A stretch of 64,000 nt of DNA, from assembly GCF_014851395.1 (NCBI RefSeq), contig NW_024040485.1, positions 19,332,620-19,396,619 of the forward strand. The letters run 5' to 3'. The DNA is from Micropterus salmoides. Lineage: Eukaryota; Chordata; Actinopteri; Centrarchiformes; Centrarchidae. Positions 1 through 13,467 of the stretch are shown piece after piece (the stretch's first letter is position 1; each line of letters opens with the position of its first letter). The notes beneath the pieces are model-generated. The model made no database searches. It was not told the DNA's origin and was given only the letters and a program-made list of their open reading frames with translations. Made by a program: the position numbers and the translations under genes.

Positions 1-3000
1 CTGCTGCAAATACCGGGGGGTACCTGGAGAGATTGTGGAGGGCTCAGCTAAATTGAAAAAAATAGGAAAACTGACTTTATTTTAAAATAATTATATAGCT
101 GCATGTTTGTGTTTAGGAGAAAAATGGACTGAATTACAAATTGGTGTGATGTTGATATTAAAATGGCTATAATCAGTAGGTTTATATTAGGACTGGACCC
201 ATAACTACTTGTAAGCAAAAGGAGTCACTCACAGAGAAAAACAAAAGAGAATGAAACTTTAGTATTTTGATTCTCACTCACTGCATTCTAGGCCGCAGCA
301 GGCAGCAGTTTTCAGCAAAAAGCTCTAAAAGCTCACCGCTCCTTCAGCGTCTGTATGAGACGCCAAACAAAACTGCATATATACCTCATAAACCATAAGT
401 AGAAGACCATATATTGTTGGATAAAATCAGCGTCAGTGCGCTTGTTTCCAAGTCTGCCCCCATGTATCCAAAAAATCACCTATTGCATGTTTTATGGCTG
501 ACTGCACAAGACATGTCTCAGTTTTGCATTGACCTGAATCAGCTGTTTTACACCAGACAAAGCAACTGAGAGTGCATGAAAACTAGTTAGCAAGTGAGCA
601 GAAAAGTCTAAATGTTAGGCTAAAAGTAACAGATAAATGTCTGATAAGTCACACCAAATAGCAGTAGACCAAGTGTAAAAGTGACCAAACCTACTGAGAA
701 AAGAAAAGAAGAGACAACAATTCAATACAATCACTGTGTCTTGTACTGGGATATGCTGGTGTACCAGCATATACAATACACGTTGGTAAGTTTAGCATAA
801 TGTTATAGACATGAATAACATGGGCATATAAGATGAAATATAAAAGATATCACAATGTTTTAAATTGTAAATTGTACTACCTTAAGTTTCTGTCGTCCCT
901 TTCTGGTTCTAGTGTTAATTATAGTTGTGCATAAATGAAGGCACATGTACTCCACCTCATTCTTGGGGTCAATTGGCTGTGACAGCAAGAGCTACACAAT
1001 CCTAAGACCCAATTAATGAGAGGATTTACTTATTATCACACTGACTGGATATAATTACATTAATACATTTAGTGTTATGGTTAAGTGCTTGATGGCAGAT
1101 GCTATGGCCACCTTTAGCTCTCAGAAAGGGCCGTTGTTCAATGATGTAGTTATTTCTGTGGCACTTTATTCATGCTTTGTGGGCATCAGTAATTTTTATT
1201 TCAGACATCTTGCTGTTATTTGTGTTTCTGAAATGCTCTACATAACAGATGGGTAGATAGATATATACTCTTGCTTCGGTCTTTTACAGATGTTGACTCC
1301 CTGCAGAAAATCCAAGACTGCTGACAATCAGACCACATAAATCACCAGCATGTGTAACCAAAAGGTAGCACAGGATGGAAACACCAACCTCCACACTGTC
1401 CACCAGGTAACAAGGCCTAACAAATCTTTTAGGCTTGTATGTTCACATGCTAGCTGTGGGAGAGTTGACGAATAGATCACTTCATCATCACATACACCAA
1501 GAAATTCAATTATACACATGCGATCCAGGGGTGATTCATTCTCTCACAAGGAATATAGAATTTGGACTTTTGGGATTTTCATTTATTAGACTGAATATAT
1601 AAAGATGGGCTCTCTGCGTGAAAGGTCTAGAAAATATTATATTTCCTCACTTCTGTAAGGATGACACTTCTCCTGGGATAGATGTGACCAAAAATTCTGT
1701 TGGAAAAGTAATTTGATAAATCAGACATGTGAAACATGTATCCTCACAGAAGGGGTACTAGATTTTATCTAAACATGAACTAAAGCACAGGAATAGCCAG
1801 CAGCCAGCAGAATACACATGCTCATGTGTTGTTCTGTATCCAGTGACCTCACTCGCTCAAGATGCTGTTTCGTCATGCATTGATTTGGCTCGAAGGGTTT
1901 TGTCGAACATGTTCATATTTGCCCTTTGATCCTCAGAGAGGAAAGGTGAGCTGTGATCCATCCGGACATAAACAGAACCCTGCTAATTAAAGCTGAAAAC
2001 AGTCAGCAGCAGCACACCTCTTTTTTTAGCTCCAACACCCTGCTTCACACATCACAAACACACACACTCATCACAGTCAAGTTTGACTTCAGCTCCAGAC
2101 ATGCATGATACAGCCACGATCTACCATCCCTTTAAACCATTGATTTAACTTGCATAGGAATGTTGCTAATAATAGGCATATCTAATCAATGAACACACAC
2201 ATACGTTAACCTTGGGTTGACTTTACAAGTCTGCTATGCAATCTCCCTGCAATACCTGACAATAACCATCAGGAGCGTCTCTCAGCAGGGTGCAGATCAT
2301 TTCTGTGCAGGAGTGTGTGGATGAGCTGTGAGTGTGTCCTCCATGCAGTAACGCAAAATGGAAGCGACAGATACCTGGAAGAGCGGAAGAGTTGGAAGGA
2401 GAGGAGGAGACCTCTATTTTTGGAGATGGTATTCTCATGGCGTCTCAGGGGAGAGGGCCGCTATATGGGCTCCCCTCCTCAGATGGCAGAGCTGGAGAAA
2501 CCTGCAAGAGAGGAGCAGCAGAGGATGTCAGTCACAGACGAGTAACCATGAGGATTTTGCAAATGCAATATATTTTGTCTGAATCAATAAATTCAGGGGG
2601 CAGACTGGTTTTGGGAATGAGCTTCACTCACACTCCATACTTCCTTTTGCCCTGCAAATTGAGTGACTTCCACTGTAGAGCATCATGGGACTAAATGTAA
2701 CAATAAAAAACAACACAAAAAGCCCACCAGCCAATTTTTCTCCAACATCCAGGCCTTTTCTGTTGCTGTGACAACAACAAGGACAAGAGGAGGCAACCTT
2801 GGACGCTGGACAGCTTTGTGTCGATACAACACAGGCTTCCTCATGAAGGCTGTCAGCTTTACAGTGCACCAACACTGACTCACACCTCACAGCAATTCCG
2901 TCTGTAGCGAACTGATCTGAAATATCTGTGGCCAAACAGTTTAAATCCAGAGTCATAATTTGGTAATTAGACTGAATTCAGGCAGCAACCACTCAGACCA

Positions 3001-4950
3001 CCACAGTTAATGTCAGACAGCAAATTTCTCTCTTTGGGTAAAATGATCTATAGATCTAACTGAGATGACGCAGTGGATTTTAGACCATGAGTGGCTGAAT
3101 AAAGATTGGTTCAATAAGTTTAAAGGGTGAGGTTAAACTGAACAAAAACACATTTACCTGTCTGTTTTTGAAGATACTTAACTTTTAAGGCAGACATACA
3201 CACATCTTGATCAGGGCTGCAGCCAAGAATTTAAGTACAGGCATCATGACACAAGTCTCCTCAACCATCCCACCCATCGCAATCAGAAAATTTGGACCCA
3301 ACACTAATAACATCTCTAATTTACACATATCATTTAGATTATCTTCAGGAGAATACATGCAAGTTTTCCAATTTAAATTTGTTTAAAAATACTGGAAGCA
3401 GCCTATAAAACACCCACCATGTATAAGCAAAATTGTAAAATGTAAACTCCAAATCTGCCCTGGATATGAGAACATGCCCTCAGTGTCCTCAATGGTAGTT
3501 ACTCTGTGGGCAAAATTAGTTTAATTATAATGACATGAATTAATTGCAAACATCAACACAGGCCATTTGGACATTGTTATTTTATTTATTTAGGTTATTT
3601 GATTGACCTGCCATCTATGTTTGTGCTACTTAATTTGTTGTTTTCAAAAAAGGGCAAGAATCTTTTTCTTCTTACCGTTTGTTTTGTTCATTACATGTGT
3701 ATTATGTATGTAAAATGGTGTTTGTGTGTCAAAGTGCTGGCATTTTACATTTTACATAAATGCGAGAATGAAATATAAATAGGCGGAAAAATAAATAAAT
3801 AATAGTTGAAGAAAAAATGGCAAGAGGTTTTTATAAGGAATAGAGCCACACACATTGATTTATGTGATTACTGCTGATTGCTTTGTGATTATAGCATTAA
3901 CAGGAGGTTATGGTTTATGTTTTGATTCACCTCCACGTCACAAGTGAGTCATACACATACAGGTGATTTGGCACAAGATAAAACCAAAAGCTTTCACCCT
4001 GAAAAGGCTGTCACCCAAGGGTACTGCATCATTCACTCTCCACACTACTCAGTACACCATCTGAAGTCTGCCAGAAGAGCCAGTGGCAGAGACTTTGTGT
4101 TTAGTATGACATCTTGTGGAGGAAATTAGCATTTCAGATACAAGAAAGGTATTTCCCCTCAGTAGGATAGCGTCACAGTATAAACGCATGTATTGTGATG
4201 TATTTTATAATGTGTGAAATAGTTACTATGCCTTTTACAAATGTTCCACATACCTTATGATTGATTAATATACAATCAAATAACACGTAAAAGTTGAGAA
4301 TGCGTTGCCATACCATAGAGAGTTCATTGTCAAAGCACGCAGTTAAAACACTATAAATACATAAATAATGTCTTTCTGTGTGCTTTTCGATGTTCTTTTG
4401 TATTATAACTATCACTAATAATTTACAACAAGTCAGCTATTCTGACAATATTTATATGCTAACACCAAACCCATTCAATTATGTTTCTTTATGCCCCAAA
4501 ACAATTTCAATGATATTAAAAAAATTGGGAGTATCAAATTGAATTACATATAAAGAATCAATTGTGTGAAAAGAATGTAATTTAAACCTAAAATGTAGCC
4601 TTCTGAATAAGAAACTCTGTCTTTGTCTCTGTCTTAGTTAACAGCTTTTAATAATTACCGTTTAAAAGCATGTTACCCCTAGCTTTGTCTGTGACTATAA
4701 TTATTTATTACTTACTTGTTCTTAGGGTGGTGTATAGGAAATAAATGTCTTGCAGATGTGTAGCCTTGGGGGGAAAAATGGTGAATGATGGGAAATGGAG
4801 TTTTGGGACTTTCTGAGCTTCACCATATCCTAAACATCTACAAGAGAACAACATGTTAATAATATAATAATATCCAATTGTTCAAAAAAATCCATAAAAC
4901 AGCGGACTGTGATAACACTTTAGAGGCACTGGGTGCACCGAATAAAAAGG
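1..4950. other. Intergenic stretch with no supported gene
   Basis: I see no exon chain, RNA gene or complete mobile element here. The open frames are short (under about 125 codons), overlap on both strands around 2.2-2.9 kb and show no recognisable domain or splice-phase continuity. The sequence is AT-rich with short homopolymers. Regulatory DNA for the spindlin gene or for a gene beyond the left edge could be present but cannot be shown from sequence alone. Confidence 0.5.
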
Positions 4951-4959
4951 AAGCACATC

Positions 4960-5190
4960 ACACTGACTTCAAATCCCAGAGTGCTTTGAGAGCTGTGACT
5001 TCCTTCTGGTAGTTGTAGTTCACAAAGGTCGTTTCCGTCTATCTAGCCAGCATTAGGTGGTGGAATCTGCTCTGCAAAGACAAACACATGTGAAATTATT
5101 GATCAGGTAGGGCAAACAGCTTATTCTGCCGGCTCCCGCCTATTGATCTTGTCGATGAAATTGTAAATGTAATTTTAATTTCCTATGGTA
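4960..5190 (+). promoter_or_regulatory. Probable promoter and 5' non-coding exon region of spindlin
   Basis: This region lies just upstream of the spindlin coding exons. It contains strong candidate donor sites, one at 5188 (CCTATG then GTAAGTCC) and a weaker one at about 5107 (GATCAG then GTAGGG). A CCCAGAGTGC motif near 4976 followed by TAGTTGTAGTT resembles the split ZNF143-type element seen in many housekeeping promoters. The first coding exon has an acceptor at 5764, so a separate 5' non-coding exon is needed and this is the best place for it. The transcription start is not determined. Confidence 0.4.
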
Positions 5191-5786
5191 AGTCCTTATT
5201 TTACCCGTCAACGTAGAAGCTACAACCAGTGTACAAAATCAGCGCTTACATGGCGATGCATTTCCTTTTGTTCAGCTAGCTTATGTGTTGGAATACAGAA
5301 GCTAAATTCTCAGAAATGTTACTCATTTAAAATAAACAGTGACTGAAAGGATTCATTGACGTAAGCTAACGAGCTGTTTCCAATTTTAGACACACTGTAG
5401 CTGCACATTCCGGCGACACTTGACACGTCGACATTTATTCAGCTACTATCGGTGAAGTTAGACATTTATCAGCCATATGGTTAGCTGCATAAATATATAA
5501 CCTGTAACTTACTCTTTATTAGCTTTGAGCTACGTTAGTTAGCATTAGCATTAGGCTTGTCGCAGTTAATGTTGTTTACATCCGGTACTGCGGGTTGGCG
5601 GCTTCGCACGGCTGTGGCCCCATATTCAGACCTGCTGTGTAACACGACTCTGTCTGCTGCTCATTACATGCTAAATAATATTTGGATGATGTCAGTTTAG
5701 TGAAGAATGTAAGCGTCAGCTGGTCCTGTCATATTCACTAACCGAATTGTCTCGTTTCTCACAGGGTTGTGTGAATTTATGGAAAC

Positions 5787-8700
5787 ATGTCAAAGAAACG
5801 GGGCAGGTAGGATCTTTTGACCCTGGTGTATTATTGTATATGACACTGTACTTCCCTATGCACCTGGAATGACACAGCAAGAAATACTCTAATCTCTAAC
5901 CTAATCACTTTTATGAACAACTTTAATCCAAGAGTTCATTCAACCTCAGTCTAGTGACTTTAAACTTGGATAAAACATTATCCTGAAACTGTATGTACAC
6001 TCAATCTATCTATCTATCTATATGGCATGCCGTTTAGGAAATAATATATATATGAAGTTTGTCCGTCCTAATATATGGAATGGAAGTCTGAATATATTGA
6101 ATGGAATATATATGTGTTTGTAATATTAGGTACCTGCTTGTTTCAGCTCTGGCCTTTGTTCTTGATGATAATTAAAAACAATGTTATGTGTGTTTGAGCT
6201 GTGTGTTTGTCAGCACAACAGAAGCCTGTAATGATAAACCTGCCAACACATACTGTTAACTAAATTAGCCTGATCTGACAAAACTATTTTAACTGTCATT
6301 TTACAGTATTAATGGCTCAGATAAAGCATCATATTGATTGTTTACTACCCACACCTCAGCACACAGTTTTTCCTGCCATGGTCATATTAGACCAGAGACA
6401 AGTCAATAAGTACAACTGCTTGAATCTGCCTCTATGAGTCTCACAAATGCTCAAAGTTCTGCACATTCTCACTTTTGTACCACATATTTCAGTAAAATGC
6501 ATAGCAAAGGTGATTTAGATGAAACCGCACCCCGCACCCGTATGACGAAAGCCTCAACAGTATATGACAGCTACAGTAGGATTTGTGCAACTGCAATGAT
6601 GAATTTGAGAAGATGTAACTACAAGTTTGCAACTCCTGAACTTCTATTTTTTCTCTGTTCCTTCGAATTTACTGATACACATGCATGACTGTTTTTTTTA
6701 CAACTACAAATTCCACTGTCCCATGTGCTCAGTTGTTTTGCTCAAATAATACCTTCATACCCATCCGCTGATAATTTTCATATATAACAGATTTACAGCC
6801 TTGTGTGCATATGTATCATTTCCGTTCTCATTGTTTGGAGCAGCAGTACCAATTTGGAACTGTGGATGACTTAAATTTAATTTCATATCTTAAAGATCTC
6901 CTCAGTCAAAACAAATAACCCACTAATACTGATTTGAACAGCTCATTTAGTACTTCAAAAAGTTTATTCTTCTTTAGATCTACAACTAATATTAATATGG
7001 ATCTTATTCCCTCTCTGTTCACAGGAAGCGTAGCAGTGGAGAGCTGAGTGAGAGCTCTGCGTCAACCCTGAGCCCAGACCCTGACAACCTGCTGGGCCGT
7101 AGGATTCAGCACACCTGGAGGGAGAAGGGCAACGTGACCAAGTGGAAAGGCACTGTTCTGGAGCGCCTAACTATGAACAGCTCCCTCTACATGGTTAAAT
7201 ATGACGGCTTTGATTGTGTGTACGGCATAGAGCTCTTCAAAGATAACCGGGTGTCCAACTTGCAGGTGTTGTCAGAGAAAGTTGGTGAGTGTGACCGTGT
7301 CTATCTCTAATTGTGGACATATTTTTGCTTTGGTTGTGTGAAACAGTAAAGTATTGAGAAGTGGTGTTTTCTGGCCATTTTAAAATGGTAAGTACTTTAG
7401 TCACACTTGTACATCAGTGATCGCCTTGAACAACACTATTGTGGCCTTTTCATAGGATTTTCTGTTTGAAGCTTGAGTTAGTGTTTTTCTCATTGTCTAT
7501 AGTGAGGTGACTATCCAGTTCTTCTTTTGTTTATTCTGTATGCCCCAACATTGCGGGTGACAGAATTATGTTATTATATTATAATATATTACTTTAGCCC
7601 AGGGTGGGAAATTAACGTTTTAAAATGTGAACATCCACCAGCCACTCTTCTAAATCACCAGCTACATAGTAAATATTATTTTGTGTCTGAAATCTACCAG
7701 TCACTTCCATATTTTACAAGCATTTGGCTGGTGCTAATTCCACACCATGTTTATCCCAATCTAAAGATACTGGACTTTTTTTGTGTGCAAAGAATGTTAT
7801 ATTTGACAAACTGTCAATTTTTATCCTGGTCAATTTGAAAAGGTTTATTTACTTCAGTGGGCTACAATAAAGTGGCTATTGAACAAATCTGATAGTCTGT
7901 AAAGAGTTTTGCAGAATTTATTGGAGCTTTGTCAGAATTGTAAGTCAGGCTGAAACAATTCATCGATTAAATCAATTAATTCGATTACTAAAAAACAGAG
8001 ACGCAAATTCTTTGCATCGATGCTTCGTTTAATCCATATAACTATATAGCACACTGTTTCGCATGGACATTTAGTCTATAACTGTCACACATTGCGCTTA
8101 CACTGTGTGAAGACGATGTGATTATGATGGCGCTGTTATAAAGTGGAGGAAGAGAGAGAAAATAGCGAGGGCTGAAGAAGAAAGTGTCCAAAGTATCCGA
8201 TTATTTCAAGCTAAAAGAAAACAACAACTCTGTAATGTTACAGTCCGTCCACCGTAAAACGAAACTTATGTGGCCTACCGCAACAGCACGACGGCACCTG
8301 GGGCCATATCCAGGATATCTTTAAGCTATCTGGCTTAACTAACTCTAACAATCATGGTCGAGATAAGCGGTACCATGAAGCTGGTTATCAACTCGGTAAC
8401 TCAACCCAGGGTTTCCCAATCCAGCCGTGAGCGCGTTCACATAAAAGATGCGGTGTTAGCATCAGATGACCAATCGCAGACATGAACAAGTCCACTGGCA
8501 TCATCAGAACGTCATATTTTACAAACAAAGAGCAAACTGTAACACTACAGAAATATAACATGGTCTAAGTAATACAGCTGCAGCTGACACATGCAGGGAG
8601 ACAGAAAATCACTGACAGTGTGAATGCCTAAATGAACAGGCATAGTCTAATAACAGTGCGTTGATTTGATGTGTTCTTATGAGCTGAGTGAAAATAGCAG

Positions 8701-10867
8701 CCTTATTCTTTCAGCTCGGCTGTGTGTCGGTGTTTCCACATTAAAAGACTCAGGCACTGAATAAGTGGTCTTCCACCTCACTTTAAAAAACTTCTTGTCA
8801 CTTCAAAAATGAGATTAATTCCTTTAACAATCAAAAGTGTTCCAAACATTGTTCTAAATTAACTTCACAAAGCAATAAAATGAAAAATCTATTCATGCCA
8901 TAAAATGTGCTCAAATAGTGGTTGAAAGACTAAATCTCAACATTTAGGCTACTGAACACTCGCCTCATTACCTGCACCTACATCGCAAAAAAGGTGGGGC
9001 TGAACATTACCAGTCTCTGTAGTGGGCCTATAAGAAATCTACTAACCTAAAATTAATAGCCTACGTTCATTTTAAAATTTATTTCAATATCCCTACCAAA
9101 CTGATCATAATATTCAGCCTCACATAAGAAGAATGAAACCCGTTTATTTTACCGGCTGCGACAGTGTGAAATGGACTGGGAGCAAATAAAAAATATTAAA
9201 CACATTTCAAAGTAGTTAGTAGGCTTACTGTAAAAACATGTAGGCCTACAATAGCCAAGGCTTTTATGCTGCGTTCCAATTCCCTTTGAAATTTTTAACT
9301 TTGAACACCAAAATTCCTACTTCCCATGTGTGACGTCATTCCCAGCTCCGACCTCTGACTTCCAAGGTAAATGGAATGCAGCATAAATCAGTCTCTGTGG
9401 GATGATATCGCTATAACCCACAAGGTTTTCTTTGTATCACTGCAGCAAACATAAAGCAGCCTATAAAACAGTCTGTGGGATTTCCTACAGATGGTGATGT
9501 CATTTTCCAAGTGAGCTGATTGGTCAGTAGGTGGTGTTTTCATAGAGTTGATCTCTTATCTGGAACATAACCTGCTCTGGAGCAGGTTAGCCATTCAGCA
9601 TAAGTTACCATGGCGATCTAACCCGGTAAGAAGTGAACCACTGTCGTGGTACTAAAAACTCAGGGTTAACCTCGAAGTTACCTCCATAAGCTCAAATACT
9701 GCTTTGTGGTACAGGCCCCTGATCAGAAAGCACCTGGTGTTATGCCAGCAGACCACAGAAGGTAACAGTAACAGCAACTTTAGCATTTAATGACGTCGTG
9801 CTTCTTAAAACATGTATCGATGAAATAATCTGTAGAAGCTTTGAGTACTAAAATCATTAGCTGCAGCCCTAATTGTAAGATAATATAATATTTTGATGTC
9901 CTCATACACTGTGTCATCTGGGATCTGTAAAGTTTTTCCAATTAATGGGCTTACCAAAATTTGTTCTTTCTGCAGTGAACAATAAGATCAAGGTGCCTCC
10001 CGGGGCGGAGGAGCTGGTGGGCCGAGCTGTGGAGCATCTGTTCGAAAAGGAAGACGGTGAGAAAAATGAGTGGCGAGGCATGGTGCTGTCCCGAGCCCCA
10101 ATCATGACCCACTGGTATTACATCACCTACGAGAAGGACCCTGTGCTGTACATGTACCAGCTGTGGGACGACTATAAGGACGGAGATCTGCGTGTCCTGC
10201 CTGAATCAGGTATAGCCACGAGAGCTTTCTTGTTTGTGTTCATAAAACTGTCAGTGTTTTCAGATGCTCCTGGAAAGGTGGGAGTAAGAGAACAGGACAC
10301 ATTTACATAGTCAGCATTACAAAACACTCCAATCTCCATGCTGCCTTTTTTTTTTGGACATTTTTATACGGTTTCTCCTTGATTCAGTGGTGAGATAGTA
10401 TGTTATATTATGGACACTCTTATCATGAAGACACAACACTATCTACAAGAAATTGTAGGAAACTAGCAGATTTGATAGATAAACTGGGGCAAGCTCTTTG
10501 GTAGGGTTTAAGGCGAGGGCGTTGTTTTGTAGATAATTATCTCATCGCTGCAGTTTGTGTTGCAAATGTTTAAACTTTGGCTGCTAAAAAATTATACTGT
10601 ATAAGAAGAAATTTTCTTTCGCTTACTTATTTGGCTGTTTTTTTATCTGTCTGACATCCAGAGAACAAACACCTGCTGCCAGCAGACAGGAAGCCGGGTG
10701 AGGAGCCAGAGAGCCTCGTGGGTAAACAGGTTGAGTACGTTACAGATAATGGTCTAAAGAGGACGGGCTTGGTCATCTACCAGGTCCCAGCTAAGCCCAC
10801 AGTATACTACATCAAATATGACGATGATGTCCACATTCACGTCTACGATCTGGTGAAGACCACCTAG
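5787..10867 (+). CDS. spin1: Spindlin family histone reader (SPIN1-like), 4 coding exons
   Basis: Coding exons are 5787-5806, 7025-7284, 9976-10209 and 10662-10867. All have GT-AG borders and compatible phases, and give 239 aa. The product begins MSKKRGRKRSSGE and carries three Spin/Ssty (Tudor-like) repeats, at roughly residues 31-90, 107-165 and 188-236, ending in YDLVKTT. Spindlins read H3K4me3, often with H3R8me2a or a neighbouring methyl-lysine, and act as nuclear co-activators. The second-repeat aromatic cage known from human SPIN1 (F141, W151, Y170, Y177) is preserved as F116, W126, Y145 and Y152, so reading activity is expected. It is somewhat shorter than human SPIN1 (262 aa) because the basic N-terminal tail is reduced. 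The start is the only ATG in the first exon that keeps phase. A poly(A) signal lies at 11139-11144. The family is certain; the exact paralogue is not. Confidence 0.93.
5998..6021. repeat. Short (ATCT)n microsatellite
   Basis: About five consecutive tetranucleotide units in the first coding intron of spindlin, followed by an AT dinucleotide-rich patch up to about 6120. Confidence 0.8.
7945..9871. mobile_element. hAT-type non-autonomous element in a spindlin intron
   Basis: The 1,927-bp element is bounded by an exact 8-bp direct repeat ATTGTAAG at 7937-7944 and 9872-9879, the target-duplication length of hAT transposons. Its ends are imperfect inverted repeats: the left starts TCAGGCTGAAAC and the right, read inward, starts TAGGGCTGCAGC. 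Subterminal sequence is rich in ATCGAT/TTAATC motifs, as in many fish hAT derivatives. No transposase frame is visible. It contains a second, nested element at about 8300-9719. It lies between coding exons 2 and 3 of spindlin. Confidence 0.75.
8300..9719. mobile_element. Nested ISL2EU/Harbinger-like element
   Basis: Both ends show GGGGCC reading inward (8300 on + and 9719 on -). The right end reads GGGGCCTGTACCACAAAGCA inward, which I recognise as the start of an abundant fish repeat usually assigned to ISL2EU/Harbinger-like families. It also has a GCTCTGGAGCAGGTTA motif near 9580. The left end is diverged and I could not find a clean target duplication, so the borders are approximate. No long open frame is present. 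Confidence 0.45.
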
Positions 10868-11165
10868 TACTGACTGTCCGGTTTCATCTTCAACTACTGG
10901 CTCATCTCTGACCTGACTAGTCTTTATCTGTTTAAGTGTTACAGATTTCAGCTTATCTCCAGCGGGAGGCGATGTGCCGAAGATCAAAGGCCTCGTCTTT
11001 TTTGGGGGGGGGTTGGGTCTTTTTAATGTTTTTGGCCTCCAGAGGCTTCTTTCATTCTTGCATTACAAGACATGTTGGTTTTTGATTCTCAATTTTGTGT
11101 TGACCTCGATGCATGAGCATTAGGTCCTTTTCAATGTAAATAAAGCAGGTCTGAGACCAGTCGTA
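10868..11165 (+). other. Spindlin 3' UTR with poly(A) signal
   Basis: This follows the TAG at 10865-10867. AATAAA at 11139-11144 would give a 3' UTR of about 290 nt. A further AATAAA near 11996 may support a longer form. A GGGGGGG run lies near 11000. Confidence 0.55.
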
Positions 11166-11878
11166 ATGCCCAGCAGAAATGGAGCTAGAGGTTTGTTTTG
11201 GTTAAACCACACTTGTATAGTGCAACTTTAAATTCATACTTTTTGTAAGCAACGCATCAAACTAAAAGAATTCAGCTTTCTTACCTATACCTCTGTGTTT
11301 TACTCGTAATTCATTTCACTTTTATATGCCTGTGCTATTTATTTCATTTGGAATACCTGGCTGCTGGTAACATTTTGGCAAAACCTGTCTGCTGTGCTCT
11401 GTGTGTCTCTGGGTTAGGCCTCAGTTTGTTGGATATAGAAAAAGTATTCATTCACAGCTCAGATGAACTCAGATTTCAGTTGGAGTGTATAGGCATTGAT
11501 GAGACTTAACTGTCTCGAATCGTGGATAAAAAAAAGATTATCCTTTAAAAAGTCATGTATCATATTTCTGTTCTGATGCATCATGTAAACTGCAAGTTTT
11601 CTACGTTATAATAATATATGAAAAATACTGATGTTGATGTCAAGTTGTTTCAACCGTGTTTGTGCTACACACTATTTATGTAGTTCAAATTGGCAACCAA
11701 CATTGTTTAGTATTTCGGATTGAAGTCTTTATTATTTGCCAAAAATGAAAAATGTGACATGATATATTCATGCCTCAAAATACTGTTCATTGTGACCCTA
11801 AATATGTTTTGTTCTGTAAATATAATCTGAGACATTTTTATGAACATAAAAAACAATCTGCTTGAAAAAAATGTTCTC

Positions 11879-11914
11879 GTCCATCCATCCATCCATCATC
11901 AACCGCTTATCCTG
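11879..11914 (-). repeat. Short LINE 3' tail (Rex1/CR1-like)
   Basis: On the minus strand this reads GCAGGATAAGCGGTTGATGA followed by ATGG tetramers, the typical 3' tail of fish non-LTR elements of the Rex1/CR1-L2 type. Only the tail is visible. A second copy of the motif is at 55411-55441. Confidence 0.5.
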
Positions 11915-12293
11915 CGTCCAGTTATTGTTAAATGCTGTTTGTGTCGCTGTGCTGGATATTTTGTTCATTCAAGTAAAAATACATTAATTAAATCAAATAA
12001 ACACATTTTTGTCAGATTAGGTACATGAGTGACTCCCTATAAGTTGTTTATGTGAAGCACTTCATAAGTTATCTATGAAAGAGGTCCTGTTGTACAGGTA
12101 GTAAAACAAACAATGAATTATCATAGTGATCTGAAAAGGTTTTAGATCTGTTCTGATATAATGAACTAATGCATATTTTTGCCCCTTTGTTTGGGTTGTC
12201 TGAGGTGATCTGACAGTGCTTCTCTTACTGAATGCTGCACTTTAAACTAGAATTTATAATCCAGGTTTCTGACCTTATGACCTCTAGTTTTAT

Positions 12294-12895
12294 CAGGGTT
12301 GTGATTTTTCCGGCTTAATCCGGAAAATTACTTTTGCCAGTAAAGAGTAATGTTACGGATTACTATTTCCAAAACAGTTGTATTATTACTGAACGCACCA
12401 TCCCTGACGAGAATGCGCGACCGCACTGCAGCTCAGCGGCACCGGACCTTATGCTGTTAAAGTCAGCTGTTAGCCAAGAAGCTAAAGGACAACTGGAGAA
12501 CAGACAGAGAGAGGTATTTGCGACAGCTGTAAGTAACGTCATTGCAATTACTGTGTCACAGTCTAATCTGCAAAGAACATTGTCGTCCGTTGTAAACTTT
12601 GACCAGCAAACGACCAGCAAACAGTTCTACATTTTACTAATGCTAACACTACATATACAATGCTAATTGATAGCATCAGCTAAAGCAACACAGCAACGTG
12701 AAACTCAGAGAGAAACTCCGGCCGCTGCTGCCAGTGATGCTTGGACTCATCGGGAGAGAGAGGCGTTATAATAGGCTATCACTCAGCAGTGGGCCTATGT
12801 AAAGTAGCTAATATTACTTTTTTATAGAGTAGGTCTATAGCCTATGCTAAGTAACTAGTAGGTAATATTATTTCTGAGTAACTTGCCCAACACTG
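12294..12895. mobile_element. Degenerate hAT-like element
   Basis: The ends match as CAGGGTTGTGATT (left) and CAGTGTTGGGCAA (right, read inward). The interior has the pattern of repeats seen in fish genomes that start and end in 'aacttgcccaacactg'. Possible 8-bp flanks (AGTTTTAT and AGTTGACA) match at only five positions, so this is old. The 110- and 85-codon open frames inside it overlap on opposite strands and have no recognisable domain. Confidence 0.45.
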
Positions 12896-13467
12896 AGTTG
12901 ACAATAAGGAACAGAAAAATTGGGAATGTTTTGATTATTGCTTGTTAGAGGCTGTGTCTAATGTTTTCTTTGACTTTGTTGTCTATTGATCACTCATGTA
13001 TCCTAAAAATAGACTTTGCTGTGTGAGTGGTTGCTTTTTAAGTCGTCCTTATGTTAAAGGTTTTGGCACGTTATTAATTAATTCCTTGTGAAGGGTTGTG
13101 ACAGGGTTTAGGCTATATTAGGCCTTTTCACACGGGTCGCTTTGCGCTCCTCATCAACAGACAGGCAAACAAGCGCTCCGGGAGGTAACCATGGCAACGG
13201 CTTCTGTGTGACTCCCGTAAAACTGTCGCGGTCGCTCTCGTCTCACGCACACGCCCGCCCGCTGCCAGAGCTGAAATGTCAAACGTTTTCCTACAGTTTA
13301 TCAACAGATAGAGACTGATCAGCTGTTTGAGTTTCCTGAAGAATATGTGTTTCTTCACCAGTCAGGCCACCAGGTCTTAAACAGGCAACAACCTTTGCTG
13401 CTGTCTCTTATTCATGAAAAATCATCTATTAACTTCAACTGAACTAATCTGAAAGTTGGTAGTTACA

